Source of the DNA: Bacillota bacterium
Lineage (GTDB): Bacteria; Bacillota; Bacilli; Paenibacillales; Paenibacillaceae
Direction of reading: 5' to 3'
Length of the DNA: 58,009 nt
NCBI GenBank assembly: GCA_023460795.1
Contig: JAEWPC010000037.1
Coordinates: 1-58,009, forward strand
A program made the translations under genes and the position numbers. Below, piece by piece: positions 1 through 8,286 of the stretch. The notes beneath the pieces were generated by a model that worked only from the letters and a program-made list of their open reading frames with translations, ran no database searches and was not told the DNA's origin. The stretch's first letter is position 1; every line of letters begins with the position of its first letter.

Positions 1-44
1 CCATCCGGCCGCTCTTCTCTTCTTCCTATTCCTGATCTTGCTTG

Positions 45-1244
45 CTATTCCTGCTCTTCAACACTCGTTACGACGAACGCCGCTTCGATCGGACCGGTTT
101 CTTTGGATCTTTTCTGGATGCCTGCCATCATTTCCACGAAGTATTTTTTGGTGTAATAGGTTTTCGAGACGAGATCCAGACTATCCCAGTCCTTCTTCAC
201 ATAGGCGGACAGAATACTGCGGAAACGTTCGAACCAATAGAACGTAACCCGGTTATCTATGCCTTTGAAAAAAGTTCCGAAAGGTCTGGGGTCCGTACTC
301 CATGCGGTCGGCGATTTATCCGGATCTGCAGTGAACCCGTAAATGTGGGCCCATAAGAGCATCTCGAACGTCCATTGATATTGATCGCGAATGAAGTCTG
401 ACGGGGGCAGCTCCTCGGCATTGAAGATCGACATGTAATCCTTTAGTTCTTTCATGGTCATCTGCGTTTGCGAACGAAGCAACGCCACGATCTTGGCTTG
501 CTGCAGCTTCAACGCGACGCGCTGGGAGCTCACGTAGGTTTGTGCGGCTTTCAGCATCGATACTCCGGGCGTATCGGTCATCTCAAGCTTCGTTTCTTTG
601 ACTTTTTTCTTATAATCGTTCCATTTCTTCACTTCTCCCTTAGCCTTCTGCCAGACGACGTCGGGTGCGGAAGCGACCATCGTTCGTACCTCTTGGCTGA
701 ACATCGCGAAATCCTCGCTATTGAACAGTTTCGAGTTTAGAGCGTGTTCGCCGATAATTTCATGCAGAAGCTTCTTGCTGTTCTCCTCCTGGCGGGCGTA
801 CCCGATGAATTGAGCGCCATAGTCGGACTTGTTCAAATGATTGTAGACGGCGCTGTATTTGAGCGATCTTTGGATAATGGCGCCCGTCACTTCTTTGACA
901 AGAGGCTCCAGCACATGGCCGATCAAGCCAACCTCCCACAAGTACACCGACAGAACGTCGAAAATGATGTCGTAAATCGTAAAGTTTTTGCCTTTTTCCG
1001 CCAGCTCGATTCTTTTGTCCTGCACTTGCTCCAGTGCCAGGATCGCCGCATCAACGATAATCTGAATGCGTTCCTCCTGCATAGCGAACGATTGCTCGAT
1101 GAGCGCGATGGCACTCTCGATGTCGGCACGCGTCACGGGGGTTGTATCCTTGACAAGCTTTTTCAGGTCGCCCACCACCGTCTCTTCTTTCGCCAGAGCG
1201 GAAGTGCCCGCTACCCTCGAGCTGTTCATCAACGCTTTGTCCAT
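45..1244 (-). CDS. Hypothetical helical protein, partner of the 901-residue Ig-repeat protein
   Basis: I do not recognise this 399-residue protein. It is rich in charged helical segments with no signal peptide, and has one hydrophobic stretch near residues 90-130 that could be a buried or membrane-active helix. The C-terminal half has many aromatic residues (Trp, Tyr, Phe). The ATG follows the TAG stop of the upstream gene after one base, so the two are almost certainly translationally coupled and work together. The upstream protein carries Ig-like repeats and an alanine/serine-rich segment. A role in a surface, secreted or pore-forming assembly is possible but is only inference. Confidence 0.75.
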   Translation of the reverse strand: MDKALMNSSRVAGTSALAKEETVVGDLKKLVKDTTPVTRADIESAIALIEQSFAMQEERIQIIVDAAILALEQVQDKRIELAEKGKNFTIYDIIFDVLSVYLWEVGLIGHVLEPLVKEVTGAIIQRSLKYSAVYNHLNKSDYGAQFIGYARQEENSKKLLHEIIGEHALNSKLFNSEDFAMFSQEVRTMVASAPDVVWQKAKGEVKKWNDYKKKVKETKLEMTDTPGVSMLKAAQTYVSSQRVALKLQQAKIVALLRSQTQMTMKELKDYMSIFNAEELPPSDFIRDQYQWTFEMLLWAHIYGFTADPDKSPTAWSTDPRPFGTFFKGIDNRVTFYWFERFRSILSAYVKKDWDSLDLVSKTYYTKKYFVEMMAGIQKRSKETGPIEAAFVVTSVEEQE

Positions 1245-1245
1245 A

Positions 1246-3951
1246 CTATCTCAGCCCCGCCAATACGCTGCCGTCGCTAGAAGCCGCCGCTTCCGCATCT
1301 GCGTCGTTCTCTGCTTCCGGAGCCTGATTAATCATGGCGTACAGCTTAGCGCCCAGTTCATCGCGAGAATCGAGAATATCGATCGCGCGTTTCTTCATCT
1401 TGATTTCTTGCTCGAGCAGATCGTTCTTCAAGTTTCGCTCGCGGACGGTTTCCGTCTGCAGATTGCGCGAGTAATCGTCAAGCGCCTCGCCTTGGCCGAG
1501 GAGCGCTTCCACGATGACGCCTTCGGTCCGCAGTACGTGGCGGTTGGCGGCGAGAATGATGCCCGGCACCGTAATAGACGGACTTCCTGGTTCGTTATAG
1601 GTGGAGAAGTAATCCTTCTTCACTCGCAGGTAGTTCGATAGAGGAATGTCATTGCCTTCCGCGTCTTGGAACGGCTTATCTTCGATAAAACGATGATGGC
1701 GGTCTTGGTAATCGAAAATATGGAGCAGTTGGTTCACGATCGAATTGCGGACTTCGGTGCGTTTGTCGGCGACGATGACTTCCGAAATCAGCTTGTCGAT
1801 CTGCGGCAGCGTCACTTCCTGGTACGAATAGTTCTCTTCTCCGTCTACGATATCGACTTTAAAGAAGCCGATCCGGATGTCGATCAGATGGAGCAGCGTA
1901 ATATACTCCTGGTTCATTTGGCGGAAAACGAAGTTGAGCGAACGGCCGACGTTGATGTTCTCGATTTCGCGAACGATCGCGGTCTCTTCGCCCGTCGTCG
2001 TCTTCTCCTCGTAGCTCGTGTTGATTTGCACGTCGCGGCGAGCGGATGCGCGGGCCACGTGTTTCTGCGTGCTATTGGAGATGTTGCGGGCGAATTGCTC
2101 GCGCGCCGCGTTCGTGCCGCCGGACGCGCTAGCGCTTACAGATGCGCTCCCCCAACCCCAGCTTGCGCTGGCTTCCGCGCTGACGCTATATCTGAAGCTT
2201 TCATCGTAGTTTTTCTTGTCCGTTTGCTCGTTGCCCATCGATTTCTCGAACTCGTCGGCGATTTCATCCGTCACGGAATCAAGGATGGTAGACGCGTCCT
2301 TGACCGTCTGTTCGCTCTGCAAGTAGGAACGGATGCTGATTTTCGTTTTCTCGCCCGGCAGCAACGAGGTCGTCTTAATCGTGCGTCCGGCGCCGTAGTT
2401 GCCGAGGAACGAGGACAATCTGAACGATTCCACGAGGATGATCCGCTTTAATCTGGAGCTAACCTCAGGGAAGATGTTGACGTTAACCCCTACCGTCTTC
2501 TCGGATACGATGCCGGCAAGGTCCGTACAACGTACGTAGATGGTGTGACTGCCCTGTTCGTTCACGTTCAGCGTCGCTTTCCACGTCGACCAATCGTTCG
2601 TCCCTTTAGGGGTGGCGGGGAGGAACATTTGGTTCTGATCCAGCGCAACCTCCACTAGCTTAATGCCGCTGATGTCCGAAGCCGTACCCGCTACTTCGAT
2701 GACCGCTCCTTTCGAATTGGTGCCAGCGATCTGGGCGCCCTGCTGCGGTGCCGTAATGGTTAAGGTCGGCGCAACCGAATCGATGGTGAACGTCAGGCTA
2801 CTCTGGTAAGCGTTGCCTGCTGCGTCGGTCGCTTTAACGACCAACGAGTGGGTACCCCCCGAGAGATTCAAGGCCTTCTTCCAATTCGCATAGCTGTTCG
2901 ATGTATCCGTTAATTGGAATGCGCCGCCATTGAGCGCATATTCGACCTTGGAAAGACTGCGGTCATCGGACGCGGTTCCCTCGATGTTAACGGTCATGCT
3001 GCTTGCGCCGTTCGTCGATAAGAATTGACCAGGTGTAGGCTTTACGATCGATAACTGCGGCTGCTTCGTATCCGGAGCTTGCGCAAGCGCAACGTTAACC
3101 GTAATCGTCTTCGAAGCGGTAAGGGTGCTTCCGAAGGAATGAGTCGCTTTGGCGGTGATCGTGATCGACCCGGAAGCGTTGATGGTTACGTTCGGGAACA
3201 CCCAGCTACCATCGTCGCTTAGCTGCGCATCCTGATAGATGCCACCGCCGATCTTCACCTGGACTCTGGCAATGCTTCCGTCGCCCGAGTTGGATGCCCA
3301 GCCATGGACGTTGAACACGGCGCCGGTGTAAGCACCGTTGACCGTCGAGTTCGCCGCCGGCGAAGTAATGCCGACAGCTACGGATATCGGTTCCGGATCC
3401 GGATCGCCGCCGCCTCCGTCGTCGATCGGACGCAACGTCGGTAGCGGCCCTTCATCGGTAGGCTGAGCTACGGCTCTGGCAAGTCCGGCTTTAAGCGCCG
3501 GTTGCGATTGCGCTTCGATTACAGGCTCTTTGCGAATGGCGGCATCGATAAACCGGTACGTAAGCGCGCCGCTCATCGATTTGTAGAGGACAAGCTGTTT
3601 GCCCGCCTCTTCCATGCGAAGCACTTCGTCTTCGGTAAGCTTCTCTAAGCTTGGGGTAAGCTTCTCTCCTGGAGGAATGGATCGGAAGAGCTCCAACGAA
3701 GACTGCTTCATGGCGCTTGCGCCTTCCTCCGCTGCAAGCGAAGCCTTGCGCAAGGACGTCTCCCCGCCTGCCGCCTTAGCGCTGAACGTGCTTGTGCTTG
3801 CGCTGCTTGGCACGAAATAGCTGTCCGGGAAGGCCAAATCGATAAAATTACGGCCGCTGTACGCGGTCGGTTCCGGCACGTTGTAGCTAATAATCGGAGC
3901 TGAGCCGCCGGGTTGAAGCTTAATCATCGGTTCTTGTTTACTGGACATCAT
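1246..3951 (-). CDS. Large protein with three Ig-like repeats and an unknown C-terminal region
   Basis: 901 residues, start at an ATGATG pair 4-7 bases after GGGGA. Residues about 1-190 are low in recognisable domains and end in a Gly/Asp/Pro linker. Residues about 190-495 hold three Ig-like repeats of roughly 100 residues; the last two carry the 'KATDAAGN'/'RCTDLAG' type ending typical of bacterial Ig-like modules. Residues about 500-900 contain a Trp/Ser/Ala-rich strand segment (ASWGWGSASVSASASGG), then a long charged region ending in a predicted coiled coil. There is no signal peptide or LPxTG anchor, which is odd for an Ig-repeat protein. It forms a two-gene unit with the 399-residue protein downstream. 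Function unknown; a large secreted or cell-associated assembly protein is my inference. Confidence 0.8.
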   Translation of the reverse strand: MMSSKQEPMIKLQPGGSAPIISYNVPEPTAYSGRNFIDLAFPDSYFVPSSASTSTFSAKAAGGETSLRKASLAAEEGASAMKQSSLELFRSIPPGEKLTPSLEKLTEDEVLRMEEAGKQLVLYKSMSGALTYRFIDAAIRKEPVIEAQSQPALKAGLARAVAQPTDEGPLPTLRPIDDGGGGDPDPEPISVAVGITSPAANSTVNGAYTGAVFNVHGWASNSGDGSIARVQVKIGGGIYQDAQLSDDGSWVFPNVTINASGSITITAKATHSFGSTLTASKTITVNVALAQAPDTKQPQLSIVKPTPGQFLSTNGASSMTVNIEGTASDDRSLSKVEYALNGGAFQLTDTSNSYANWKKALNLSGGTHSLVVKATDAAGNAYQSSLTFTIDSVAPTLTITAPQQGAQIAGTNSKGAVIEVAGTASDISGIKLVEVALDQNQMFLPATPKGTNDWSTWKATLNVNEQGSHTIYVRCTDLAGIVSEKTVGVNVNIFPEVSSRLKRIILVESFRLSSFLGNYGAGRTIKTTSLLPGEKTKISIRSYLQSEQTVKDASTILDSVTDEIADEFEKSMGNEQTDKKNYDESFRYSVSAEASASWGWGSASVSASASGGTNAAREQFARNISNSTQKHVARASARRDVQINTSYEEKTTTGEETAIVREIENINVGRSLNFVFRQMNQEYITLLHLIDIRIGFFKVDIVDGEENYSYQEVTLPQIDKLISEVIVADKRTEVRNSIVNQLLHIFDYQDRHHRFIEDKPFQDAEGNDIPLSNYLRVKKDYFSTYNEPGSPSITVPGIILAANRHVLRTEGVIVEALLGQGEALDDYSRNLQTETVRERNLKNDLLEQEIKMKKRAIDILDSRDELGAKLYAMINQAPEAENDADAEAAASSDGSVLAGLR

Positions 3952-4273
3952 CTAGTCCCCTTTACGGATAATTATCGAGCTCGGCTGACGGAGAACGCCG
4001 GTATCCGACTCCCTTCGTTCGCCTCTCGACAATGTGAATGTACCGTTACGAACCGTCACATGACCAGTGTCCGGTGTCATTGTTTTCCAGCATAACCGTC
4101 ACGTTACAGCATAGGCCTAAAGCATCCATTTTCTGCTAAAAACGATTCCTAGCGACACGAGAAGTCGATTCTCCCGATAATCCGTCGAACGAATGGCGAA
4201 TACGGGAATAAGTACCGTGCACTCGTCAAAACTAGAAGAGAAAACGTTCCATGAACCGCGAGGAGGAATCCGC

Positions 4274-4741
4274 TTGAAACGGCTTATGATAGGAATCATC
4301 GCCTGCTGCGCTATTGTCGCCCCGTTCGTTATGGACAGCTCCCTCATTACCGTTCGCACGGTTACGGAAATCCGGTCGCCGGCACCTAGCCCGGACGCTG
4401 TCGATCAGGTCGAGACGAATGCGTTCCGCTCCGGACGAAGAACGTACCGGGCGCCGGTGCGCAGCGGCAATACGGGCGTACCCGCTGCAGGCACGACACG
4501 GACAGGCCAGCGCCCTAACGTAAGTACGCCGGGTACGCGCGCGCCTGCCTCGCGGTGGGGCGGCTTCGGAGGATTTTTCGGAGGATTGTTCGCGGGAAGC
4601 CTGCTGGGCAGCTTGTTCAATCCGTTCGGATACGGCGGTCTCGGCTTCGGGGGAATCAATCTGCTCGCCGTGCTCGTCTGGGTCGGCTTGGCCTACGTTG
4701 TCATTCGTTTCATTCGGCGGGCGTTAGCCCCGCGGCGTTGA
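4274..4741 (+). CDS. Small Gly-rich membrane protein
   Basis: About 155 residues. I chose the TTG at 4274 because AGGAGG lies 7 bases upstream and the protein then begins with a short basic segment and a hydrophobic signal/anchor helix (MKRLMIGIIACCAIVAPF). The reading frame is open from 4193, but that start has no ribosome site. The middle is Pro/Thr/Arg-rich and probably extracytoplasmic. The C-terminal part has a Gly/Phe-rich stretch (GGFFGGLFAGSLLGSLF) followed by a transmembrane helix and a basic end. The Gly-rich plus helix layout resembles the N-terminal half of Tim44-like membrane proteins, but no Tim44 domain follows. Function unknown. Confidence 0.7.
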   Translation: MKRLMIGIIACCAIVAPFVMDSSLITVRTVTEIRSPAPSPDAVDQVETNAFRSGRRTYRAPVRSGNTGVPAAGTTRTGQRPNVSTPGTRAPASRWGGFGGFFGGLFAGSLLGSLFNPFGYGGLGFGGINLLAVLVWVGLAYVVIRFIRRALAPRR

Positions 4742-4747
4742 ATAACA

Positions 4748-4768
4748 ATAAGAGGCCATCCCAAAAAG
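4748..4768 (+). repeat. Orphan half of the downstream terminator hairpin
   Basis: This 21-bp stretch matches 4991-5011 at 19 of 21 positions. There the same sequence is the left arm of a terminator. Here the right arm is absent, so the two copies bracket the 51-bp tandem array as direct repeats about 243 bp apart. Confidence 0.7.
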
Positions 4769-4774
4769 ACTTAA

Positions 4775-4980
4775 CCTGAACGAAAAATCACACAAAGACG
4801 CACATGTGGTACTACAAATCCGTGACCTGTACGAAAAATCTTACATAGTGTGCATGAACTAGACCGAACCCGAATTCCTGTGTTAAAAGTCATACAGAGT
4901 CGCTCATGAGATAGACTGAACCCGGAATCCTGAACGAAAAATCGCACAAAACCGCGATCATCGGAAGGAGATACATGCCT
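4775..4980. repeat. Four-copy tandem array, ~51-bp period
   Basis: Copies begin with CCTG at 4775, 4826, 4877 and 4929, giving periods of 51, 51 and 52 bp. The conserved core is CCTGAACGAAAAATC followed by a CACA-like block and then CGCNCATG. The copies are diverged. No open frame with a ribosome site runs through the array. It lies between the end of the small membrane protein gene and a bidirectional terminator. Confidence 0.75.
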
Positions 4981-4996
4981 CCGCCAAAATATAAGA

Positions 4997-5048
4997 GGCT
5001 GTCCCAAAAAGCCATCTATATGACTTTTGGGACAGCCCCCTTATTTTT
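4997..5048. terminator. Bidirectional rho-independent terminator
   Basis: GGCTGTCCCAAAAAG pairs with CTTTTGGGACAGCC around a loop of about 12 bases, followed on the plus strand by CCTTATTTTTG. It can end the plus-strand membrane protein gene and the minus-strand lipoprotein gene. Confidence 0.8.
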
Positions 5049-5059
5049 GTAAGGCTAGG

Positions 5060-5668
5060 TCAATTGGTCGAGCGGTACAATACGACAAGCGCCCATTCCT
5101 GTTCCTTAAGTGCTTCTAGCGTTAGATCAGCCGTCCGGATCACGTTCGAGCTCGTCGCATACATCGCCCATACGGGGTCGGCTGCATTGTCCTCCGAAGC
5201 GAAAGATCTCGGTTCCGAATCGTTAAGTACTCCGCGAGCCATCAGTTTGATCTCCAACGGTATCGTAAACGTACTAACGCTGTTGCCCGAATCGTAAAAC
5301 GTGCCAAGCTTCACGCGCATCTTCTGCCCGTCGACGTCATCTTCCAATGCGATAATGACCTCGATTTCCCGGTTCTTATCGGCATCTTCCGAACTAAAGT
5401 ATAAATCGCCGATAGAACCTACGGATTCAGCCGGTTTGCCTTTCTGCCAGATTTCGAGATCCAAGCTGGCGTTCGGCTTCTTTCCCATATAACCAAGTTT
5501 AATCGCGCCGGACATCGTTCCCATAAACGGCTTAAACTTGGCGCTCTCGCCCTTATACAGATCAACGGGTTTTACCGTTATGATCGTCTTTGCATCCGTT
5601 TGCTCATCATTCTGCACGCAGCCTGTCATGAAGAACATGATCAAGACTACGCCAATCCACTTTCGCAT
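5060..5668 (-). CDS. Hypothetical lipoprotein
   Basis: 202 residues. The N-terminus is a lipoprotein signal: positively charged start, hydrophobic core, then MTGC as the lipobox, so mature Cys at about residue 17 would be lipidated and the protein anchored outside the membrane. The rest is a soluble beta-rich domain with no motif I recognise. It reads as a single gene with a terminator just beyond its stop codon. Function unknown. Confidence 0.75.
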   Translation of the reverse strand: MRKWIGVVLIMFFMTGCVQNDEQTDAKTIITVKPVDLYKGESAKFKPFMGTMSGAIKLGYMGKKPNASLDLEIWQKGKPAESVGSIGDLYFSSEDADKNREIEVIIALEDDVDGQKMRVKLGTFYDSGNSVSTFTIPLEIKLMARGVLNDSEPRSFASEDNAADPVWAMYATSSNVIRTADLTLEALKEQEWALVVLYRSTN

Positions 5669-5717
5669 CCCTCTCCCACCTCGAAGAACATTTTACCACG
5701 TATGGATAAGGAGGGCA

Positions 5718-7184
5718 TTACAGCTTGACGACCTTCGTCGCGATCCGGTCGCAGAACTCGCGGTCATGCTCCACGAATACGATCGTCGGCTCATACTCAA
5801 GCAATAAATCTTCGATCTGCATCCTGGAGATGACGTCGACGAAGTTCAGCGGTTCGTCCCATACGAGCAGATGGGCTTTCTCGCACAGGCTCCGCGCGAT
5901 AAGCACCTTCTTCTTCTGCCCGCCGCTGAACGCGATTAGATCCTTCTCGAACTGGACCCTGGCGAAATCGAGCTTGCGCAAGATCGCTTTGAACAGACTC
6001 TCGTCGATTCCTTGCTCTATCGCGTAATCCTTCAGGTTACCCTTCAAATGCGCCGTGTCCTGAGACACGTAGGAGATTCGCAGCTGGCTGCCCCGTCTGA
6101 ACGTCCCCGTGTAACTCATCTCTTCCCCGCAAATCAGCTTGATGAGGCTCGATTTGCCCGAACCGTTATTGCCCGACAGCGCGATCCGGTCTCCCTGCTC
6201 GATCGTAAAGCTGACTCCGTTGCCTACCGATTTATCCCCATAATGGATGGACACGCCGTCGAATTCCGCAAGCTGACGCTTATGATAGGCGAGCTGAGAT
6301 AGCTTCAAGCTCTCCGAGGTTTCGATGTTCCTCAGCAACTTCGACTTTTCTTCGATGGCGGTCTGTTGCCGGTGCTCGATCGATTTGGAACGTTGCATCA
6401 TTTTGGCGGCTTTGTGACCGACGTAACCGCGATCGGCTACGCCATGTCCGATCTTCGTCTTCTCAACCTCATGCGACCAGTTGTTCGTTCGTTTCGCCGC
6501 TTCGGACAACCGCTTGATGTCTTTCTGCAGCCGATCGTTCTCCGCCAATTCATAGTTATCTTGACGTTGTTTGCCCTCCCACCATTCCGAGAAATTGCCC
6601 TTCTGCACTTCGATGTTGGTCTTGTTAATCGATAAGACGTGGTCGATGCATCGATCCAGGAACGCCCGATCGTGGGACACGAGTATAAACCCGCTCTTCG
6701 AACGAAGATAGTCGCCGACGATTCGCCGGCCGGTCAGATCCAGATGGTTGGTCGGTTCATCGATAAGCAGGAAGTTGTTCTCCTTCAGGAACAGAGCGGC
6801 CAGGAGCACCTTCGTCTGTTCGCCGTTCGACAACGTATCGAAAGGCCGGTCAAGCACGTCATCCGACACCTTCAGCAAGCTCAATTCTCTCGCGAGCTCC
6901 CACTCCGCGAAATCGGGAACGATGCCTGCAACGATTTCGCTCGTGCGGCGTTCCTTGTGCTCTACCGCGAACGGAAAATAGTCGAAGCCGACGCTCGCCG
7001 TAATATGTCCGCTATACTCGTACCTGCCAAGCAGCAAGTTTAGGAATGTCGTTTTCCCCCGCCCGTTCCTGCCCGTGAAGCCCAGCTTCCAATCGGTATC
7101 GATATGAAAAGTGACGTTCTCGAAAATGTTATCGTAGCTGCCTTCGTAGGCAAAAGTTAAATTCGTTACTTTGATTAATGACAT
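5718..7184 (-). CDS. Lsa-like ABC-F ribosomal protection ATPase
   Basis: 488 residues when started at the ATG at 7184 (MSLIKVTNLTFAYEG). An upstream in-frame start at 7223 lies inside the attenuator terminator and is rejected. It holds two ABC ATPase domains in one chain and no membrane segment. Domain 1 has Walker A GRNGRGKTT, signature LSNGEQTK and Walker B LLIDEPTNHLD. A charged inter-domain linker follows. Domain 2 has Walker A SGNNGSGKSS, signature FSGGQKKK and Walker B LLVWDEPLNFVD. Architecture, length and N-terminus match Lsa-type ABC-F proteins, which bind the ribosomal E site and displace lincosamides, streptogramin A and pleuromutilins. The leader attenuator upstream supports drug-inducible expression. 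The exact drug range cannot be told from sequence. Confidence 0.9.
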   Translation of the reverse strand: MSLIKVTNLTFAYEGSYDNIFENVTFHIDTDWKLGFTGRNGRGKTTFLNLLLGRYEYSGHITASVGFDYFPFAVEHKERRTSEIVAGIVPDFAEWELARELSLLKVSDDVLDRPFDTLSNGEQTKVLLAALFLKENNFLLIDEPTNHLDLTGRRIVGDYLRSKSGFILVSHDRAFLDRCIDHVLSINKTNIEVQKGNFSEWWEGKQRQDNYELAENDRLQKDIKRLSEAAKRTNNWSHEVEKTKIGHGVADRGYVGHKAAKMMQRSKSIEHRQQTAIEEKSKLLRNIETSESLKLSQLAYHKRQLAEFDGVSIHYGDKSVGNGVSFTIEQGDRIALSGNNGSGKSSLIKLICGEEMSYTGTFRRGSQLRISYVSQDTAHLKGNLKDYAIEQGIDESLFKAILRKLDFARVQFEKDLIAFSGGQKKKVLIARSLCEKAHLLVWDEPLNFVDVISRMQIEDLLLEYEPTIVFVEHDREFCDRIATKVVKL

Positions 7185-7204
7185 AAAGCATTCACACCTC
7201 GCTG

Positions 7205-7398
7205 ATAATAATAAAAGCCGCAAGAAAGTTACCTTCCTCGCGGCTCATATCGTTACAGCGAATCCAACCCGGCTGGATGCGACCGGACATGGTATTTCCG
7301 TATGAGCGAAAAGATAGAGTAACTTTCTTGCACACGAAATAAAACTCGCGAAACGTAACGTTCGGTTGTTTTATCGTTCGTTAGCAAGAAATATCCAT
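7205..7398 (-). promoter_or_regulatory. Transcription attenuator of the ABC-F gene
   Basis: Read on the minus strand, the leader has four parts. Segment 1 (TTTCTTGC, 7391-7384) lies inside a 5-codon leader ORF. Segment 2 (GCAAGAAAGTTAC, 7331-7319) has 8 bases complementary to segment 1, with a nested stem (CGATAAAAC/GTTTTAT) bringing them together. The terminator is a 13-bp stem (7245-7233 with 7228-7216, loop GTAA) followed by TTTTATTATTAT. Its 3' arm includes GTAACTTTCTTGC (7232-7220), a perfect 13-base complement of segment 2. Pairing 1:2 allows termination; a ribosome held on the leader ORF would free segment 2 to pair with 7232-7220 and open the gene. The same logic is known for antibiotic-inducible ABC-F genes such as vmlR. 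Confidence 0.88.
7381..7398 (-). CDS. Leader peptide MDISC of the ABC-F attenuator
   Basis: Five codons plus stop (Met-Asp-Ile-Ser-Cys), with GGAG at 7410-7407 eight bases before the ATG. The ORF overlaps attenuator segment 1, so the ribosome's position on it would decide which hairpin forms. It is far too short to act as a protein. Confidence 0.75.
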   Translation of the reverse strand: MDISC

Positions 7399-7428
7399 CT
7401 TTTCAGCTCCAATCTTTAAATTAACCGT

Positions 7429-7457
7429 ATCTTAACACGCCGGTTCGGAAATCTCAA
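7429..7457 (-). promoter_or_regulatory. Promoter of the ABC-F attenuator transcript
   Basis: TTGAGA (7457-7452), a 17-base spacer and TAAGAT (7434-7429) form a good sigma-A promoter. It lies just behind the stop codon of the preceding gene and about 30 bases before the leader ORF. Confidence 0.75.
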
Positions 7458-7460
7458 CTT

Positions 7461-7727
7461 CTACTTGCCCTCTGCCGCGGCTAGCCGTTTCGAGTACTTC
7501 TGTTCCTTGCCATCCCAGCGTTGACCCACGATCATCGCCCCGATCGTCGGGAAACAGAACAATCGGATAATGAAAAATCCGACGTTGATATTCCCTTCGT
7601 TGATGAGCTCGGGCAAAGTGAACAGTACGGTGCTGATCATTCCGATATACAGGACGCCGTACCTGAGAATGTAGGCTTTCTTCCCCATCTCGCGCTTCTT
7701 CGTCCATTGTGCGATAAACTTGTCCAT
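7461..7727 (-). CDS. Small two-helix membrane protein
   Basis: 88 residues from the ATG at 7727, which follows AAGGAAGAGG. The frame is open to 7772 but without a ribosome site. It has a basic N-terminus, two hydrophobic helices (about residues 22-40 and 46-62) and a charged C-terminal tail. It reads toward the ABC-F gene, but that gene has its own promoter immediately downstream. Function unknown. Confidence 0.65.
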   Translation of the reverse strand: MDKFIAQWTKKREMGKKAYILRYGVLYIGMISTVLFTLPELINEGNINVGFFIIRLFCFPTIGAMIVGQRWDGKEQKYSKRLAAAEGK

Positions 7728-7855
7728 GGTCTGCCTCTTCCTTATGCTTTTATCCCTATTTGCTTGAAGCACCTATTATAGCACAATTCCTGTGTCAGGA
7801 CGTCTTGTGCCTTACATAATCTGTAGGAAATCCGATTGTATAAGGAGCGGTCTCG

Positions 7856-8239
7856 ATGGACATTCCGGTCACGGGATACGTGCTGTGCACGAACGATTCC
7901 GGGGATCAGCACTCTCATCAACTGTTCATCACCACGTGGGACGGCAGACAAGTACACGTGCATGGATTCGCGGGGATGACCACCATTGACGACGGGCATG
8001 CACATCAATATGCCGGCGTTACGGCCCCTGCTCCGACAGGCGTACCTCACGTACACTCCTTTCAAACGGAGACGACTTTCAACGACGGGCACACGCACTT
8101 CATTCGGGGCATGACCGGCGAAGCGGTTCCGCTGCCGGGCGGAGGGCATATTCACTACTTCTCCGGATATACGACCGTGAACGGTCGACGCCCGCATGCC
8201 CATGCCTATCAAGGCAGGACCGGCAACGAAAGCATGTAG
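7856..8239 (+). CDS. ymaF: YmaF family His-rich protein
   Basis: 127 residues, starting MDIPVTGYV. The protein consists of short repeats of the form 'xxDGHxHxYxGxT', with paired histidines throughout (HSHQL, VHVHGF, GHAHQY, PHVHSF, GHTHFI, GHIHYF, PHAHAY). This matches Bacillus YmaF over its full length and suggests metal binding, but the family's role is unknown. It is a monocistronic gene followed by a strong terminator. Confidence 0.88.
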   Translation: MDIPVTGYVLCTNDSGDQHSHQLFITTWDGRQVHVHGFAGMTTIDDGHAHQYAGVTAPAPTGVPHVHSFQTETTFNDGHTHFIRGMTGEAVPLPGGGHIHYFSGYTTVNGRRPHAHAYQGRTGNESM

Positions 8240-8240
8240 A

Positions 8241-8275
8241 ACGAGGCAGCGCTCCTAAGGGAGATCGCTGCCTCG
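8241..8275. terminator. Bidirectional terminator between ymaF and the yhfW-like gene
   Basis: ACGAGGCAGCG pairs with CGCTGCCTCGT (11 bp) with further pairing inside the loop. It sits between two converging genes and can serve both. Confidence 0.8.
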
Positions 8276-8286
8276 TCTTCGTCCGA

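Noticed and set aside
1..44. Possible start of a further minus-strand gene (ATG at about position 4 after AAGAAGAGAAGAG)
   Set aside because: Only one or two codons are inside the window, so it cannot be supported.
4775..4980. Array considered as a CRISPR
   Set aside because: Units repeat over their whole length without unique spacers and no cas genes are near; the same holds for 28154-28357.
7185..7223. Upstream start giving 13 extra residues to the ABC-F protein
   Set aside because: It lies in the T run of the attenuator terminator and the residues are unlike other ABC-F N-termini.
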